Shown piece by piece: positions 41,686-51,278 of a stretch of DNA of 64,000 nucleotides (position 1 is the first letter of the stretch; each line of letters begins with the position of its first letter). The notes under the pieces were generated by a model. It was not told the DNA's origin, did no database searches, and saw only the letters and a program-made list of their open reading frames with translations. Made by a program: the position numbers and the translations under genes. The DNA is from Mediterraneibacter catenae (GTDB taxonomy: Bacteria; Bacillota; Clostridia; Lachnospirales; Lachnospiraceae): contig NZ_VMSO01000006.1 of NCBI RefSeq assembly GCF_008691045.1, forward strand, positions 84,295-148,294, written 5' to 3'.

Positions 41686-42339
41686 TTACTCTATATTTGC
41701 CAAGATGCGGTCGATGTCCTTTTTCATTCCGACGATCATCAGATGATCCTTCTTATCAAGCACTCTGTCCGGATGGGGAAGGAACTGCAGATGTCCGTCC
41801 ACCTTGATCCCAAGTATACTTACATGATATCTGGAGCGTACAGCAAGCTGCCCGATACTCTTCCCCACCCATCCGTGCATGGGCGGTATTTCCAGAATTG
41901 AATACCCTTCCGCCATTTCAATATAGTCAAATACCTTGTTGCTTCCATATTTTACGGCGCAGCGTTCCGCGGCGTCCCTCTCCGGGTAGATAACTTCGTC
42001 CGCACCGTTTCTCAGCAGAAATTTTGCCTGGATGTCCCGTGTGGCTTTGCTTACTACATAAGTAGCTCCCAGTTCTTTCAGGAGGCTCGTAATCTCCAGG
42101 CTATTCTGAAAATCTGAGCCAATACACACAAAACAGATATCAAAATTACCTACGCCAAGGCTTTTCAGGACTTCCTCTTTCGTACAGTCACCCACCTTTG
42201 CCATCATCGCATAGGAAAGCAGATCCTGCATATTTTCCTCATTTTTGTCTACGATCATTATCTCATTTCCCATGTGTGCCATATTCATACACAAGTGGTG
42301 TCCAAGCCTTCCCGTTCCAATAATCAAAACTGATTTCAT
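41686..42339 (-). CDS. ktrA: Ktr/Trk potassium uptake regulatory subunit
   Basis: A 217-residue cytoplasmic RCK protein. RCK-N: SVLIIGTGRLGHHLCMNMAH (nucleotide-binding GxGxxG) and MIVDKNEEN. The C-terminal TrkA_C domain (LEIPPMHGWVGKSIGQLAVR) is the c-di-AMP/ligand site in relatives. It gates the channel subunit encoded just upstream at 42370. Confidence 0.92.
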   Translation of the reverse strand: MKSVLIIGTGRLGHHLCMNMAHMGNEIMIVDKNEENMQDLLSYAMMAKVGDCTKEEVLKSLGVGNFDICFVCIGSDFQNSLEITSLLKELGATYVVSKATRDIQAKFLLRNGADEVIYPERDAAERCAVKYGSNKVFDYIEMAEGYSILEIPPMHGWVGKSIGQLAVRSRYHVSILGIKVDGHLQFLPHPDRVLDKKDHLMIVGMKKDIDRILANIE

Positions 42340-42369
42340 ACTTTCCTCCTGTCTTCCGCCTTTTTGTAT

Positions 42370-43713
42370 CTACCCGACCATAACTTCTTCTTCAGGCAGT
42401 TTTACCGGCGGATCAACCTTATGTCCTTTCATAGAAAGTGCAAATGTAAAGCTGCCTACCCTTCCACAGAACATTAGAAAGATAAGAACAAGCTTCGATA
42501 TTGTATCCAGATCCCTTGTAATCCCTGCTGACATACCTACCGTGCCCATAGCCGAAGCCACCTCGAACATTACATCTGTCACGTCAATAGAAGTTGCCGT
42601 CACTATGATAACCACAGCTGCAGCGCACAGCATCAGATTTGTACAGAGGACCGTACTAGCTTTTCGCACGGCATCTTCTCCGATTCTGCGTCCGAACATG
42701 GAACATTCCTTTTTATCAAAAAGTCCTGCATAGACATGTGCGATCAGCACTACTGCCGTAGTAGTCTTGATGCCGCCGGCTGTAGAACCGGGGCTTCCTC
42801 CGATGAACATAAGCAGGATGGTAACCAGTTTGCTGCTGTCCGTAAGAGCTCCCGTATCCACCGTATTAAATCCGGCGGTCCTTGCCGTCACTGACCCGAA
42901 AAGTGAACACAGGATCTGTTCGTTGAGCGGGCGTCCTGCAATTGTATTATAATATTCCAGAATGAATAGAATAACGGCGCCTCCGAAAATCAGGAACAGT
43001 GTCATAAGGATCGTGATCTTTGTATGCAGACGATATTTTCGGAAATGTAGTCCGTTCTCCGAAATGTCACTCCAGATAAAGAATCCAATACCGCCGATAA
43101 TAATAAGCAGCATAATCACAAGATTCACAACCCAGTCACCTGAGTATTGTGTCAGGGATATGTATGCCCCATCTTTTCCCATCAGGTCGAACCCCGCATT
43201 ACAGAACGCGGAAATCGAATGAAATATTCCGTAATATACAGCCTGTGGCAGTTCCATATCGCGGCTGAACCGGATCGCCAGAATCACAGCGCCCGTCCCC
43301 TCAAAAATCACCGTACCTGTAATTATCTTTTTTGCCAGCCTGACAACACCGCCTGTCTGCATGAAATTAACACTCTCCTGCAGGGTTCCCCGCACCCACA
43401 GGCCAATCTTTCTCCTCAGAACAATGGCAAAAAAGACTCCGATCGTCATAAATCCCAGGCCGCCGATCTGGATCAGAAACAGAATCACACATTGTCCGAA
43501 TACGGACCAGTACTGAAAGGTATCTGCGATCACCAGCCCGGTCACACACGATGCAGACACCGCCGTAAACAAAGCGTTTACCGGCGGTGTCACTATCCCC
43601 TCTCTTGTCGATACAGGCAGCATGAGAAGCAGAGTTCCGATCACTTCAACCATACAGAAGCCGATCAGGATCATCTGCGTCGGAGTAAGCCTTCGCAGAA
43701 TCTTTTTCATCAT
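42370..43713 (-). CDS. ktrB: Ktr/Trk potassium uptake channel subunit
   Basis: A 447-residue membrane protein with four pore-loop repeats: SASCVTGLV, SISAFCNAGFDLM, TARTAGFNTVD and GGSPGSTAGGIKT, each with the selectivity-filter Gly, and about ten membrane segments. It imports K+ with Na+ or H+. The start overlaps the stop of the upstream small TrkA-like gene by 4 bp, so three K+ genes and the two-component pair form one minus-strand cluster. Confidence 0.92.
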   Translation of the reverse strand: MMKKILRRLTPTQMILIGFCMVEVIGTLLLMLPVSTREGIVTPPVNALFTAVSASCVTGLVIADTFQYWSVFGQCVILFLIQIGGLGFMTIGVFFAIVLRRKIGLWVRGTLQESVNFMQTGGVVRLAKKIITGTVIFEGTGAVILAIRFSRDMELPQAVYYGIFHSISAFCNAGFDLMGKDGAYISLTQYSGDWVVNLVIMLLIIIGGIGFFIWSDISENGLHFRKYRLHTKITILMTLFLIFGGAVILFILEYYNTIAGRPLNEQILCSLFGSVTARTAGFNTVDTGALTDSSKLVTILLMFIGGSPGSTAGGIKTTTAVVLIAHVYAGLFDKKECSMFGRRIGEDAVRKASTVLCTNLMLCAAAVVIIVTATSIDVTDVMFEVASAMGTVGMSAGITRDLDTISKLVLIFLMFCGRVGSFTFALSMKGHKVDPPVKLPEEEVMVG

Positions 43714-44183
43714 GCCGCCCCCACCTCATGTTCCAGTGTTATCAGTTCCATCCTCTGAATCAACTCATCCCTGTCATATACAACAGATGCTCCTGTTTTT
43801 CTGTAAAGTTTCTTCAGAGATCTGTCGTTACACAAACTGTATATGGCAGATTGCGGACATGTCCTTTTCATCAGATTGCATATAGAGAGATTGTCCACAT
43901 CCGAGTCACTCAGTGCAACCAGATAACCGGCATCTTCCCATCCTTTCTGCAGATGGATCTCTGTAGCGGACAGCACCCGGAATCCGGCATTAGAAAACCA
44001 TTTTTCCAATTCCGGTTCCTCCCGGCTGCTGAATATCACAGCACATTTCTGCTGCTTTTCGCTATTTTCGTCTGTTCTGTCTCCCCGGCTGCGCTCGAGA
44101 AATCTGTCAACCCCTTTCATCAGCCAGAATCCGTATACGCCGCCCGCAATCACGATCAGTAATAATAATAAATCTCTTAACAT
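43710..44183 (-). CDS. membrane-anchored TrkA-N-like protein of the K+ cluster
   Basis: A 157-residue protein with one N-terminal membrane helix (LRDLLLLLIVIAGGVYGFWL), a charged linker, then an alpha/beta domain (KCAVIFSSREEPELEKWFSN, GYLVALSDSDVDNLSICNLM, SLCNDRSLKKLYRKTGASVV) that resembles a diverged RCK-N fold without the glycine-rich nucleotide loop. It is coupled to ktrB. It may be an accessory anchor or regulator; I do not recognise a named family. ATG 44183 follows GAAGGTG. Confidence 0.6.
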   Translation of the reverse strand: MLRDLLLLLIVIAGGVYGFWLMKGVDRFLERSRGDRTDENSEKQQKCAVIFSSREEPELEKWFSNAGFRVLSATEIHLQKGWEDAGYLVALSDSDVDNLSICNLMKRTCPQSAIYSLCNDRSLKKLYRKTGASVVYDRDELIQRMELITLEHEVGAA

Positions 44184-44289
44184 ATTAATCACCTTCTTTT
44201 CTTAGCTTTATCATAGTACAGTCTGCATTAAGAAGGTAATAATATTAATAGGGCATGTGTTTAGATTGTGTTTAGAAGCAATATAATGC

Positions 44290-44318
44290 AAAACAGCAGT
44301 CATAATAACTGCTGTTTT
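44290..44318. terminator. hairpin terminator after the proline symporter gene
   Basis: AAAACAGCAGT pairs perfectly with ACTGCTGTTTT around seven bases; the stem ends give short T runs in both directions. It lies between the symporter stop and the K+ cluster promoter. Confidence 0.7.
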
Positions 44319-44354
44319 GGTCATATACTTCACATTATTCTTTTCTGATTTATA

Positions 44355-45914
44355 CTATTTTGTGCCCATCTGCTGTACTTCTTCAAACTCTCTCTTAATC
44401 TCCTCCGACGGTTCCGGAGTCAGAAGAGACACGACTATAATGCACAGACAGGAGAACAGAAATGCCGGAAGCAGTTCGTAAATATCCCAGATGCCGCCGA
44501 GCGGACGCACGAGCAGGTTCCATACAAACACCATTCCCGCGCCGCCGAGCATTCCCGCGATCGCACCGGCCCTTGTCGTCCTCTTCCAGAACAGGCTGAA
44601 AAGCATCAGCGGTCCGAAGGTGGCGCCAAATCCTGCCCACGCAAAGCTCACGATCGTAAAGATGACGCTGTTCTCATCCAGCGCGATGATGATCGCTACA
44701 ATGGCTATCACAAGAAGCGTCAGCCTTGAAATATTCAGCACTTCTCTGTCTGATGCCTTCTTGCGGAACAATCCCTGATAAATATTCTTTGCAAATGCGG
44801 AGGCTGCAATCAGCAGGTAGGAATCCGAGGAACTGATCGTTGCCGCCAGAATTCCGGCCATTACAAAGCCTGCGATCAGTGGCGGAAGCAGGTTCGTGGA
44901 CAGAAGGATAAATACGTTCTCCGCATCAGATGAAGTCGTCAGTGATGTCGGATAGAGTGATCGTCCCAGCACTCCGATAAATACAGCGATCGTAAGAGAG
45001 ATCACTACCCATACCGTTGCGATCCGGCGGGAACGTGTCAGTTCATCTTCATGGCGGATCGCCATGAATCTTAAGAGCACCTGTGGGACTCCGAAATATC
45101 CCAGACCCCATGCCAGCATAGATACAATGGAGAGTATTCCGTACGGAGCAGCCTCGCCGAACAGTGGCTGTCCGTTTACCGCCTGCTGTACTCCGTCAAC
45201 AGTCTCCGGTGTCGCCATGCCGAAGAACTCAAGAAATCCAGGGATGTCCTTTACGTTGTCAATGACTGCTCCCAGACCACCCGCTTCATAAGTTCCAACA
45301 AGCACGATCACACCTAAAGCAACGATCATCACAATCGCCTGCATAAAATCTGAAGCACTCTCCGCAAGGAATCCCCCTATGATCGTGTAGATCAGTACGA
45401 ACACCGCGCCTACGATCATCATCGGAATATAAGGCAGCCCAAACAATGTAGAGAAAAGCTTCCCGCATGTCACAAGACAGCTTGCCGCATACACCGTAAA
45501 AAAGATCAGGATAAACACGGCTGCGATCGTCATGATCACTTTCTTTTTCTCGTGGAAACGATTGGAAAAATATTCCGGCAGTGTGATCGCATTGCCCGCC
45601 TTCTCACTGTATCGTCTCAGACGTTTGGATACGATCAGCCAGTTGATATATGTACCTGCAGCCAGTCCGATAGCCGTCCATGCTGCATCCGCTATACCGC
45701 ACCAGTATGCCACGCCCGGCAGTCCCATGAGAAGCCATCCGGACATATCGGATGCCTCTGCGCTCATCGCAGTCACCCAAGGTCCGAGGCTTCGTCCGCC
45801 GAGGAAATATGCATCTGAACTTGCATTTGCCCTCCTCGCAAAAGTAACACCTATGATGATGACTGTTGCCATATAAATGATCATGGCAGTCAGTATCTGT
45901 AAAGTATCTCCCAT
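44355..45914 (-). CDS. putP: sodium/proline symporter
   Basis: A 519-residue SSS-family transporter with 13 predicted membrane segments. It has the PutP signatures RANASSDAYFLGGRSLGPWV, AEASDMSGWLLMGLPG, NAITLPEYFSNRF and GFLAESASDFMQ. It imports proline with Na+, for osmoprotection or Stickland-type metabolism. Its promoter region (45915-46123) shows the repeat GATATC at 45940 and 45953 but no recognisable operator. Confidence 0.93.
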   Translation of the reverse strand: MGDTLQILTAMIIYMATVIIIGVTFARRANASSDAYFLGGRSLGPWVTAMSAEASDMSGWLLMGLPGVAYWCGIADAAWTAIGLAAGTYINWLIVSKRLRRYSEKAGNAITLPEYFSNRFHEKKKVIMTIAAVFILIFFTVYAASCLVTCGKLFSTLFGLPYIPMMIVGAVFVLIYTIIGGFLAESASDFMQAIVMIVALGVIVLVGTYEAGGLGAVIDNVKDIPGFLEFFGMATPETVDGVQQAVNGQPLFGEAAPYGILSIVSMLAWGLGYFGVPQVLLRFMAIRHEDELTRSRRIATVWVVISLTIAVFIGVLGRSLYPTSLTTSSDAENVFILLSTNLLPPLIAGFVMAGILAATISSSDSYLLIAASAFAKNIYQGLFRKKASDREVLNISRLTLLVIAIVAIIIALDENSVIFTIVSFAWAGFGATFGPLMLFSLFWKRTTRAGAIAGMLGGAGMVFVWNLLVRPLGGIWDIYELLPAFLFSCLCIIVVSLLTPEPSEEIKREFEEVQQMGTK

Positions 45915-46123
45915 TCCATATATTCCTTTCTGTATACGATATCAGAAAATATGATATCTTTTTCTATGTGCCTTCTGATCCGTTTTTCATTCCATGTCAA
46001 AAGTTTCCCAAGACACAATATGGGATTAATTATAAACAAAATATAAAGTTTTGGCAATGTTTACTTTCTATGAAGTGCGATTTAAGGAATGGCGCGGGCT
46101 GAACTGTTACCGGTTCAGAGGCA

Positions 46124-46579
46124 TTATTCACCGAACATTTCCTCGATCTTTATCCTCGTCTCTTTCACTTTTGCGTGATCCTCACCCCCGCAGTTGATCC
46201 CGATCACCGTATCTTCCGTCATTACAATTGATGGGAAATAAAAATCGCACAGACTTCTGTCGTCTGCCACATTTACTGTGACGCCTGCTGCTCTGCACTC
46301 TTCCCATATCCTGCGGTTCACCTCATGATCATCCGTAGCCGCCAGGACAATCTGAACGCCGTCGATATCCGGAGTGCAGTATTCCCTGCGCTCTGCCGCA
46401 ATCTTTCCTCCCTCCTCCAGCTGTGCCAGTTCTTCACACAGTTCCGGCGCGATCACACGGATATCTGCCCTGAACTTAAGAAGTGTCCGGATGCGCCGCA
46501 GAGCGATAGTTCCGCCGCCCGCGACCAGTATTTTTTTGTCTGTAAGATCAATGAACATCGGAAAATATGGTCTTTCCAT
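46124..46579 (-). CDS. precorrin-2 dehydrogenase (Met8p/CysG N-terminal type)
   Basis: A 151-residue NAD-dependent enzyme that oxidises precorrin-2 to sirohydrochlorin: MFIDLTDKKILVAGGGTIAL with the GGGxxA nucleotide loop, LAATDDHEVNRRIWEECRAA, VNVADDRSLCDFYFPSIV. It is shorter than the ~200-residue bacterial form, lacking the C-terminal dimer part, as many clostridial versions do. Last gene of the corrin segment. Confidence 0.88.
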   Translation of the reverse strand: MERPYFPMFIDLTDKKILVAGGGTIALRRIRTLLKFRADIRVIAPELCEELAQLEEGGKIAAERREYCTPDIDGVQIVLAATDDHEVNRRIWEECRAAGVTVNVADDRSLCDFYFPSIVMTEDTVIGINCGGEDHAKVKETRIKIEEMFGE

Positions 46580-46600
46580 CTTAATATACTCCTCATATGA

Positions 46601-47248
46601 TCAAAGCATATACAACAGCGAATTACAGATACAGGCCGCGATATTACTGCCGCCCTTTCTTCCCCTTGCCACGATATACGGGATGTCTTTCAATGTCAGG
46701 ATCAGCTCTTTTGACTGCACTACATTGACAAATCCCACCGGCGCCGCGATGATCAGCTCAGGTTTTATATTTCCCTCATTGATCAGTTCATAGAGGCGCA
46801 CCAGTGCGGTAGGCGCATTTCCGATGGCAAAGATCAGCCCGTGTTCCTGCTGGTTTTCCCGGCTCATGACCGCCGCCTTGTCCATGCATGCTGCCGCCCG
46901 GGTAGTTCCGTTTTCTTTCGCCTCCTGCGCCACGTCCTCATCGGACATAAAGCAGTGGACTTCTCCCCCGTACTGTGCCAGGCGTTTCTTATTGATCCCA
47001 GCCTTTGCCATCTGTGTATCTGTCACAATAGAAGCGCCATTTCTGATGGCGTCCAGAGCTCTTTCGACTACTCCGTCGGAAAAAGCAAGATTGTCCGCAT
47101 AGTCAAAATCCGCGCTTGTATGGATACAGCGCTTGACGATCGGCTCTGTTCCCGGTATCAGGATTTTATCTCCCAGCTCTTCCGTTATGATCTCAAAGCT
47201 TCTCTTTTCGATGTCTGCAGGCAGCACCTGCTCCAGTTCATTCAGCAT
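46601..47248 (-). CDS. cbiC: precorrin-8X methylmutase
   Basis: A 215-residue enzyme that moves a methyl group from C11 to C12 to give hydrogenobyrinate/cobyrinate in corrin synthesis: IEKRSFEIITEE, KRCIHTSADFDYADNLAFSD (with the catalytic His in IHTSAD), VTDTQMAKAGI, VGFVNVVQSKE. It starts 92 bp after the CobU-like gene. Most of the other cbi genes are absent here, so the pathway is split across the genome or incomplete. Confidence 0.93.
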   Translation of the reverse strand: MLNELEQVLPADIEKRSFEIITEELGDKILIPGTEPIVKRCIHTSADFDYADNLAFSDGVVERALDAIRNGASIVTDTQMAKAGINKKRLAQYGGEVHCFMSDEDVAQEAKENGTTRAAACMDKAAVMSRENQQEHGLIFAIGNAPTALVRLYELINEGNIKPELIIAAPVGFVNVVQSKELILTLKDIPYIVARGRKGGSNIAACICNSLLYML

Positions 47249-47340
47249 ATCAGTATTCTCCTTCTTATCTGTTCTTTCTGACCATCTGTACTCTCTTATT
47301 TTTCACACTACAGCCGAAAAAGCTTCCGGATTCCTGTATA

Positions 47341-48336
47341 TCATCGCAGTCTTTCTCCTATTCCACACGTCACCCGGTACACCTCATCCGAATGGCTTAC
47401 CAGTTCCGTGCAGATACGTCCGACCGCTTCCCTGTACTCTCTCTCAAAAGCATCTACCGGCACGAGCCCGCATCCGATCTCATCGCACACGATGATGATT
47501 CGGCTGTCCCTGCCCAATATAGTATCGGTCAGTTCCTTCGGTGTCTTTCCTTCCTGCATCCATCTTCTTACAAAAAGATGAAAATGATCTATGGCTTCAC
47601 AGGTTTCTATTTCCTGTAAAGAACACCCGGCCCCGTCCGTCCACTCTGCATCGGGATACTTTTCTTTTACATAGGCTCCCTTTCCCTGGTATGCCCCGCC
47701 TGTCACAAATTTCATATATGATCTTCCTCTCTTGTCTGCCCGCTGCAGGGAATCGGAATCCGTTACATTGTCTTTTACGCAGATCGAGATCCCGTAAACC
47801 ACTTCCGTCACCCGGTCCGCCATTGCCGCCAGTGCCCGGTTGATCCTGCCAAGATTATCTTTGTAGGCTGTCATCTCTTCCGAATCCGGTACCGACTCCC
47901 GGAATATATCGTTAGACACAACCACAAGATGCCCGCATCTCTCTTTTAACATACGAACACCCTGTACAATACTCTCTACCGTATCTTTCCCCGTTTCCTG
48001 TGCGCCTCCGGAGGCATACATCTCATTGGCGGTCAGATTAGAGACACATTCCAAAAGTACACAGGATCCTGCCAGTGACGGGGTCCTTTCATCCTCCAGC
48101 TTTCCCGGAAGATCTACGTACCACTCGAGCGTTTCAAACCCTTTACCCGAGCGCATTTTCCGATGGGCCTCTATCTTCTTCTCCGTCTCCCGCCCGTAAG
48201 GGATCATATCTGCAATATAATAGAGGGGCACTTCCCTGTTTATTCCCTCACTCAAAAATCTACGGCACCGGCATACCGCTGTTTCCGCATATGCGGACTT
48301 GCCGCTGCCGCTGCCGCCGATGACAAGTTCCATCAT
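47341..48336 (-). CDS. cobU: tandem CobU-like adenosylcobinamide kinase/guanylyltransferase
   Basis: A 331-residue protein with two CobU folds. Domain 1 (1-190) has the P-loop GGSGSGKSAYAE, the guanylylated His in EAHRKMR and VVVSNDIFRESVP. Domain 2 (~205-331) starts KFVTGGAYQGKGAYVKEKYP, with a degenerate P-loop, and has IVCDEIGCGLVPVDAFEREY and EVYRVTCGIGERL. The usual enzyme is a single ~180-residue domain, so domain 2 is probably a binding or structural copy. It phosphorylates adenosylcobinamide and adds GMP. ATG 48336 follows GGGAGAG. Confidence 0.85.
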   Translation of the reverse strand: MMELVIGGSGSGKSAYAETAVCRCRRFLSEGINREVPLYYIADMIPYGRETEKKIEAHRKMRSGKGFETLEWYVDLPGKLEDERTPSLAGSCVLLECVSNLTANEMYASGGAQETGKDTVESIVQGVRMLKERCGHLVVVSNDIFRESVPDSEEMTAYKDNLGRINRALAAMADRVTEVVYGISICVKDNVTDSDSLQRADKRGRSYMKFVTGGAYQGKGAYVKEKYPDAEWTDGAGCSLQEIETCEAIDHFHLFVRRWMQEGKTPKELTDTILGRDSRIIIVCDEIGCGLVPVDAFEREYREAVGRICTELVSHSDEVYRVTCGIGERLR

Positions 48337-48352
48337 GATCTGCTCTCTCCCG

Positions 48353-48793
48353 TCATTTTTTATGCTTTCGTATCCTGATCCTGAACAGTGCATCCACAAT
48401 AAATATCGCAAGTGCGATCACACCGGCGATCTCCAGTGTCTGCATCAGATAATAGGATGAGCGCGCCCTGTCATCAGCTATGATGTAATAGACTGTCCGG
48501 TACATTCCAGCGCCGGGCACTGTCGGCAGGATACCTGCGATCAGGAACACAGTAACAGGCGCCTTAAATATCCTTGCAAATGTATGCGCCAGCAGGGAGA
48601 TCACAAGTGCTGAGAAAAAGCTGGCCGGCACTGCGTCAAGTCCGTGCTGTACGCTGAAAAAGTACACGCCGCTGCCTGCAGCTCCGGCAATTCCGGCCTG
48701 CAGGATATATTTCCTCGGTGTTTCCACCAGGACGGCAAAGCCCGAAATAGCGACAAATCCGCCTGCTATTACCAGTAATAATTCTGTCACCAC
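48353..48793 (-). CDS. threonine/serine exporter, ThrE C-terminal-type subunit
   Basis: A 146-residue membrane protein with four to five segments (PF12821 type): LLLVIAGGFVAISGFAVLVE, AAGSGVYFFSVQHGLDAVPA, FLIAGILPTVPGAGMYRTVY. The start GTG at 48793 has GGAGG six bases upstream and overlaps the stop of the partner gene. The two genes are halves of the single ThrE protein of Corynebacterium. Confidence 0.88.
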   Translation of the reverse strand: MVTELLLVIAGGFVAISGFAVLVETPRKYILQAGIAGAAGSGVYFFSVQHGLDAVPASFFSALVISLLAHTFARIFKAPVTVFLIAGILPTVPGAGMYRTVYYIIADDRARSSYYLMQTLEIAGVIALAIFIVDALFRIRIRKHKK

Positions 48794-49566
48794 AGACCAC
48801 CTCCCTGCAGAAATAGGTTCATCGACGCCATGCCCGCGCCGGCTCCGATGGCGACAGCCGCCGCTGTCACAAAAGCCTCCAGGGCTCTTGCCCCGCCGGA
48901 AATATAATCTCCCCGGAGCGTATCGCGTATCGCGTTGGTGATCGCTACTCCGGGCACGAGAGGCATGATACAGCTGATGATGACCGTATCCATATTCAGT
49001 GCCGGAATCCACATTTTAAGTCCTGCGGCTGTCACGGCAATGCCCGCCGTGCAGAGGATATTCAGAATAAAACTGCTGATCCGTACCCTCTTTCCGATTG
49101 TCATGAGGGCTGCCAGGATGATCCCCACGGCAGCTGAAGCGGCTATCTCGCGGAATCCGCCGCCGAACAGCGGGGCAAATCCTGCCGGGACGAGCACGGT
49201 CGCAAGATTATAGATCCGGACCGTATACTGTCTGCCTTTGATATTTTTCAGTTTTTGCTGCGTCTCTTCCGCCGACAATTCTCCTGCGCAGTATTTTCTC
49301 GAGATCTCATTCACTTCCACGATACGGTGCATATTGGTCCCCCTGTCATGGACCCTGCGCATGATCGTGACCGGTTCCTGCCCGGGACGGTTGATAGTGA
49401 CGATGATACCTGTCAGCATCACAAGTGCTTCTGTCTCTGCCGTGCCGGCAGTATCCAGGATGTGTTTGATCGTATCTTCCACGCGGTAAGTCTCCGCTCC
49501 GCTTCTTAACATGATCTCTCCTGCAAGGACAGCCATATTTGCAATTGATTTGACATCCATACTCAT
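48787..49566 (-). CDS. threonine/serine exporter, ThrE N-terminal-type subunit
   Basis: A 259-residue protein (PF06738). A cytoplasmic start with MLRSGAETYRVEDTIKHI and DRGTNMHRIVEVNEISRKY is followed by five membrane segments including IISCIMPLVPGVAITNAIRD. It pairs with the next gene. Here it is placed between a peptide-type ABC transporter and corrin genes; threonine is the source of the aminopropanol arm of cobalamin, so a link is possible but not shown. Confidence 0.9.
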   Translation of the reverse strand: MSMDVKSIANMAVLAGEIMLRSGAETYRVEDTIKHILDTAGTAETEALVMLTGIIVTINRPGQEPVTIMRRVHDRGTNMHRIVEVNEISRKYCAGELSAEETQQKLKNIKGRQYTVRIYNLATVLVPAGFAPLFGGGFREIAASAAVGIILAALMTIGKRVRISSFILNILCTAGIAVTAAGLKMWIPALNMDTVIISCIMPLVPGVAITNAIRDTLRGDYISGGARALEAFVTAAAVAIGAGAGMASMNLFLQGGGLW

Positions 49567-49624
49567 TTCTCGGTCCTCAGTCTGTAATAGTATTCAGGCT
49601 CTCTGTCTCCCCACAGAACATATC

Positions 49625-51235
49625 TCAGATATCCGCATACCGGTACTCAAGCGCTCCGCTCGCCGGAATCTGACGGATGCCCGTTATATCCGGATTCACA
49701 AGATTCACACTCTTCATTGCATACAGCGGGATAATATAAAACTGCTCTCCCACTGCAAGCTGCTCTGCCTGATGGAGCAGTTCCGAACGTTTTACGGAAT
49801 CTGCTTCGGAACTTGACGCATTCACAATGGAGTCATATTCGGAATCATTAATACCGCTGCAGTTATATGTACTGTTGGATAACAGCATAGACAGATACGT
49901 ATACGGATCTGCGAAATCCGCTGTCCAGTTCATACGGCACAGGTCAAAGTCCCCCGCATATCTCGTAGAATAATTTGCCTGGAGCTCCTGGGCTTCAAGG
50001 TTGATCGTGATATTCAGATTTTCCTTTAACTGCTCCTGGATTACCTGAGCCGTATCCGAGTCCATCTCCAGCGTCGGATAGTTGTAGGTAAGTTCGGGGA
50101 ATCCTTCTCCATTCGGATACCCTGCCTCTGCCAGAAGTTCTCTTGCCCGTTCCACATTTTCCTCAAAAGGCTGCTCTGCCTCATCTACAAAGTATTCTCC
50201 CGTTGTCTTGTCTTTCATATACTTCGCCACCAGATTGTAAGTAGGCTCTGTGTCGCTTCCTACGATCTGACAGAGTTCTTCTCTGTTGATGGCCAGATTG
50301 ATGGCTTCTCTGACACGGACGTCATTCAACGGCTCAACATTCAGGTTCATATAAATGTATCTCGTTGCGATCTGATCAGTCACAAACAGATCTTCTGCAC
50401 CTTCATACGCCTCCATGACTGTAGAAGAAAGCGATGTGGCAACGTCCACTTCCCCCGCTTCATATGCATTTGCCATTGACTGAGTGTCGTCAAAGAAACG
50501 GTAGGTGATCGTATCCAGGTTTATTTCATCCGCATTCCAATAATATTCGTTCTTCTCGAGAACGAAATACTGTTCCGGGACATATTCTGCCAGACGGAAC
50601 GGGCCGTTGGCCAGGCTTGTCTCCGGATCTCGGTCCCATCCGCTGTCCACAGAATCCGCGTGTTCTGAACAGGACGGCGTGTAAACGGGAAGCCGCAGCA
50701 GGTCGAGGAAATAGACACAAGGTTCCGCCAGATGGAAGATAAGCGTATGGTCGTCCGGGGTCTCCACACCCAGCGTGTCCATATCCGCCTCACCGTTATA
50801 GATGGCTTCCGCATTCTCGATTGGGAACAGATAGTTTGCATAGCCGCTTCCAGAAGCCGGATCAAGAGCGCGCGTGATCGTATTCAGGAAATCAGCTGAT
50901 GTCACTGGAGATCCGTCTGACCAGAGGGCGTCCTCTCTTAAGTGAAACGTCCATACTGTAGAATCGTCATTTACCTCATAACTCTCTGCCGCCCGATACT
51001 CGATATCACCGTTCTCATCATATGTAAGCAGTTCATCAAGTGCGCTCACGGAATAGGCGAGATAAGTAAGGGCAATGGCCCCGGCAGGATCCATCGTTCC
51101 CGTGTCGCTGCTGATCGCCACTGTAATCTCTTTTCCCTCTCCGTCTGCTGACGGATCAGCCGTGACGCATCCGCTCAGTATCCCTGTACAGAGCAGTGTC
51201 AATGCAAGTAATACTGCTGTCAGTTTTTTCCTCAT
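49625..51235 (-). CDS. oligopeptide ABC transporter substrate-binding lipoprotein
   Basis: A 536-residue SBP_bac_5 protein. Signal peptide with lipobox LSGC (Cys about 22), then EITVAISSDTGTMDPAGAIA, LREDALWSDGSPVTSADFLN (the OppA/DppA signature), NGPFRLAEYVPEQYFVLEKN and AINLAINREELCQIVG. It captures peptides, or in some family members nickel or other ligands, outside the cell. It follows the ATPase gene of the same operon. Confidence 0.92.
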   Translation of the reverse strand: MRKKLTAVLLALTLLCTGILSGCVTADPSADGEGKEITVAISSDTGTMDPAGAIALTYLAYSVSALDELLTYDENGDIEYRAAESYEVNDDSTVWTFHLREDALWSDGSPVTSADFLNTITRALDPASGSGYANYLFPIENAEAIYNGEADMDTLGVETPDDHTLIFHLAEPCVYFLDLLRLPVYTPSCSEHADSVDSGWDRDPETSLANGPFRLAEYVPEQYFVLEKNEYYWNADEINLDTITYRFFDDTQSMANAYEAGEVDVATSLSSTVMEAYEGAEDLFVTDQIATRYIYMNLNVEPLNDVRVREAINLAINREELCQIVGSDTEPTYNLVAKYMKDKTTGEYFVDEAEQPFEENVERARELLAEAGYPNGEGFPELTYNYPTLEMDSDTAQVIQEQLKENLNITINLEAQELQANYSTRYAGDFDLCRMNWTADFADPYTYLSMLLSNSTYNCSGINDSEYDSIVNASSSEADSVKRSELLHQAEQLAVGEQFYIIPLYAMKSVNLVNPDITGIRQIPASGALEYRYADI

Positions 51236-51278
51236 GTCGTATCTCCTTACTATCTTCTGTCTACATTGTTCCTGAAAG

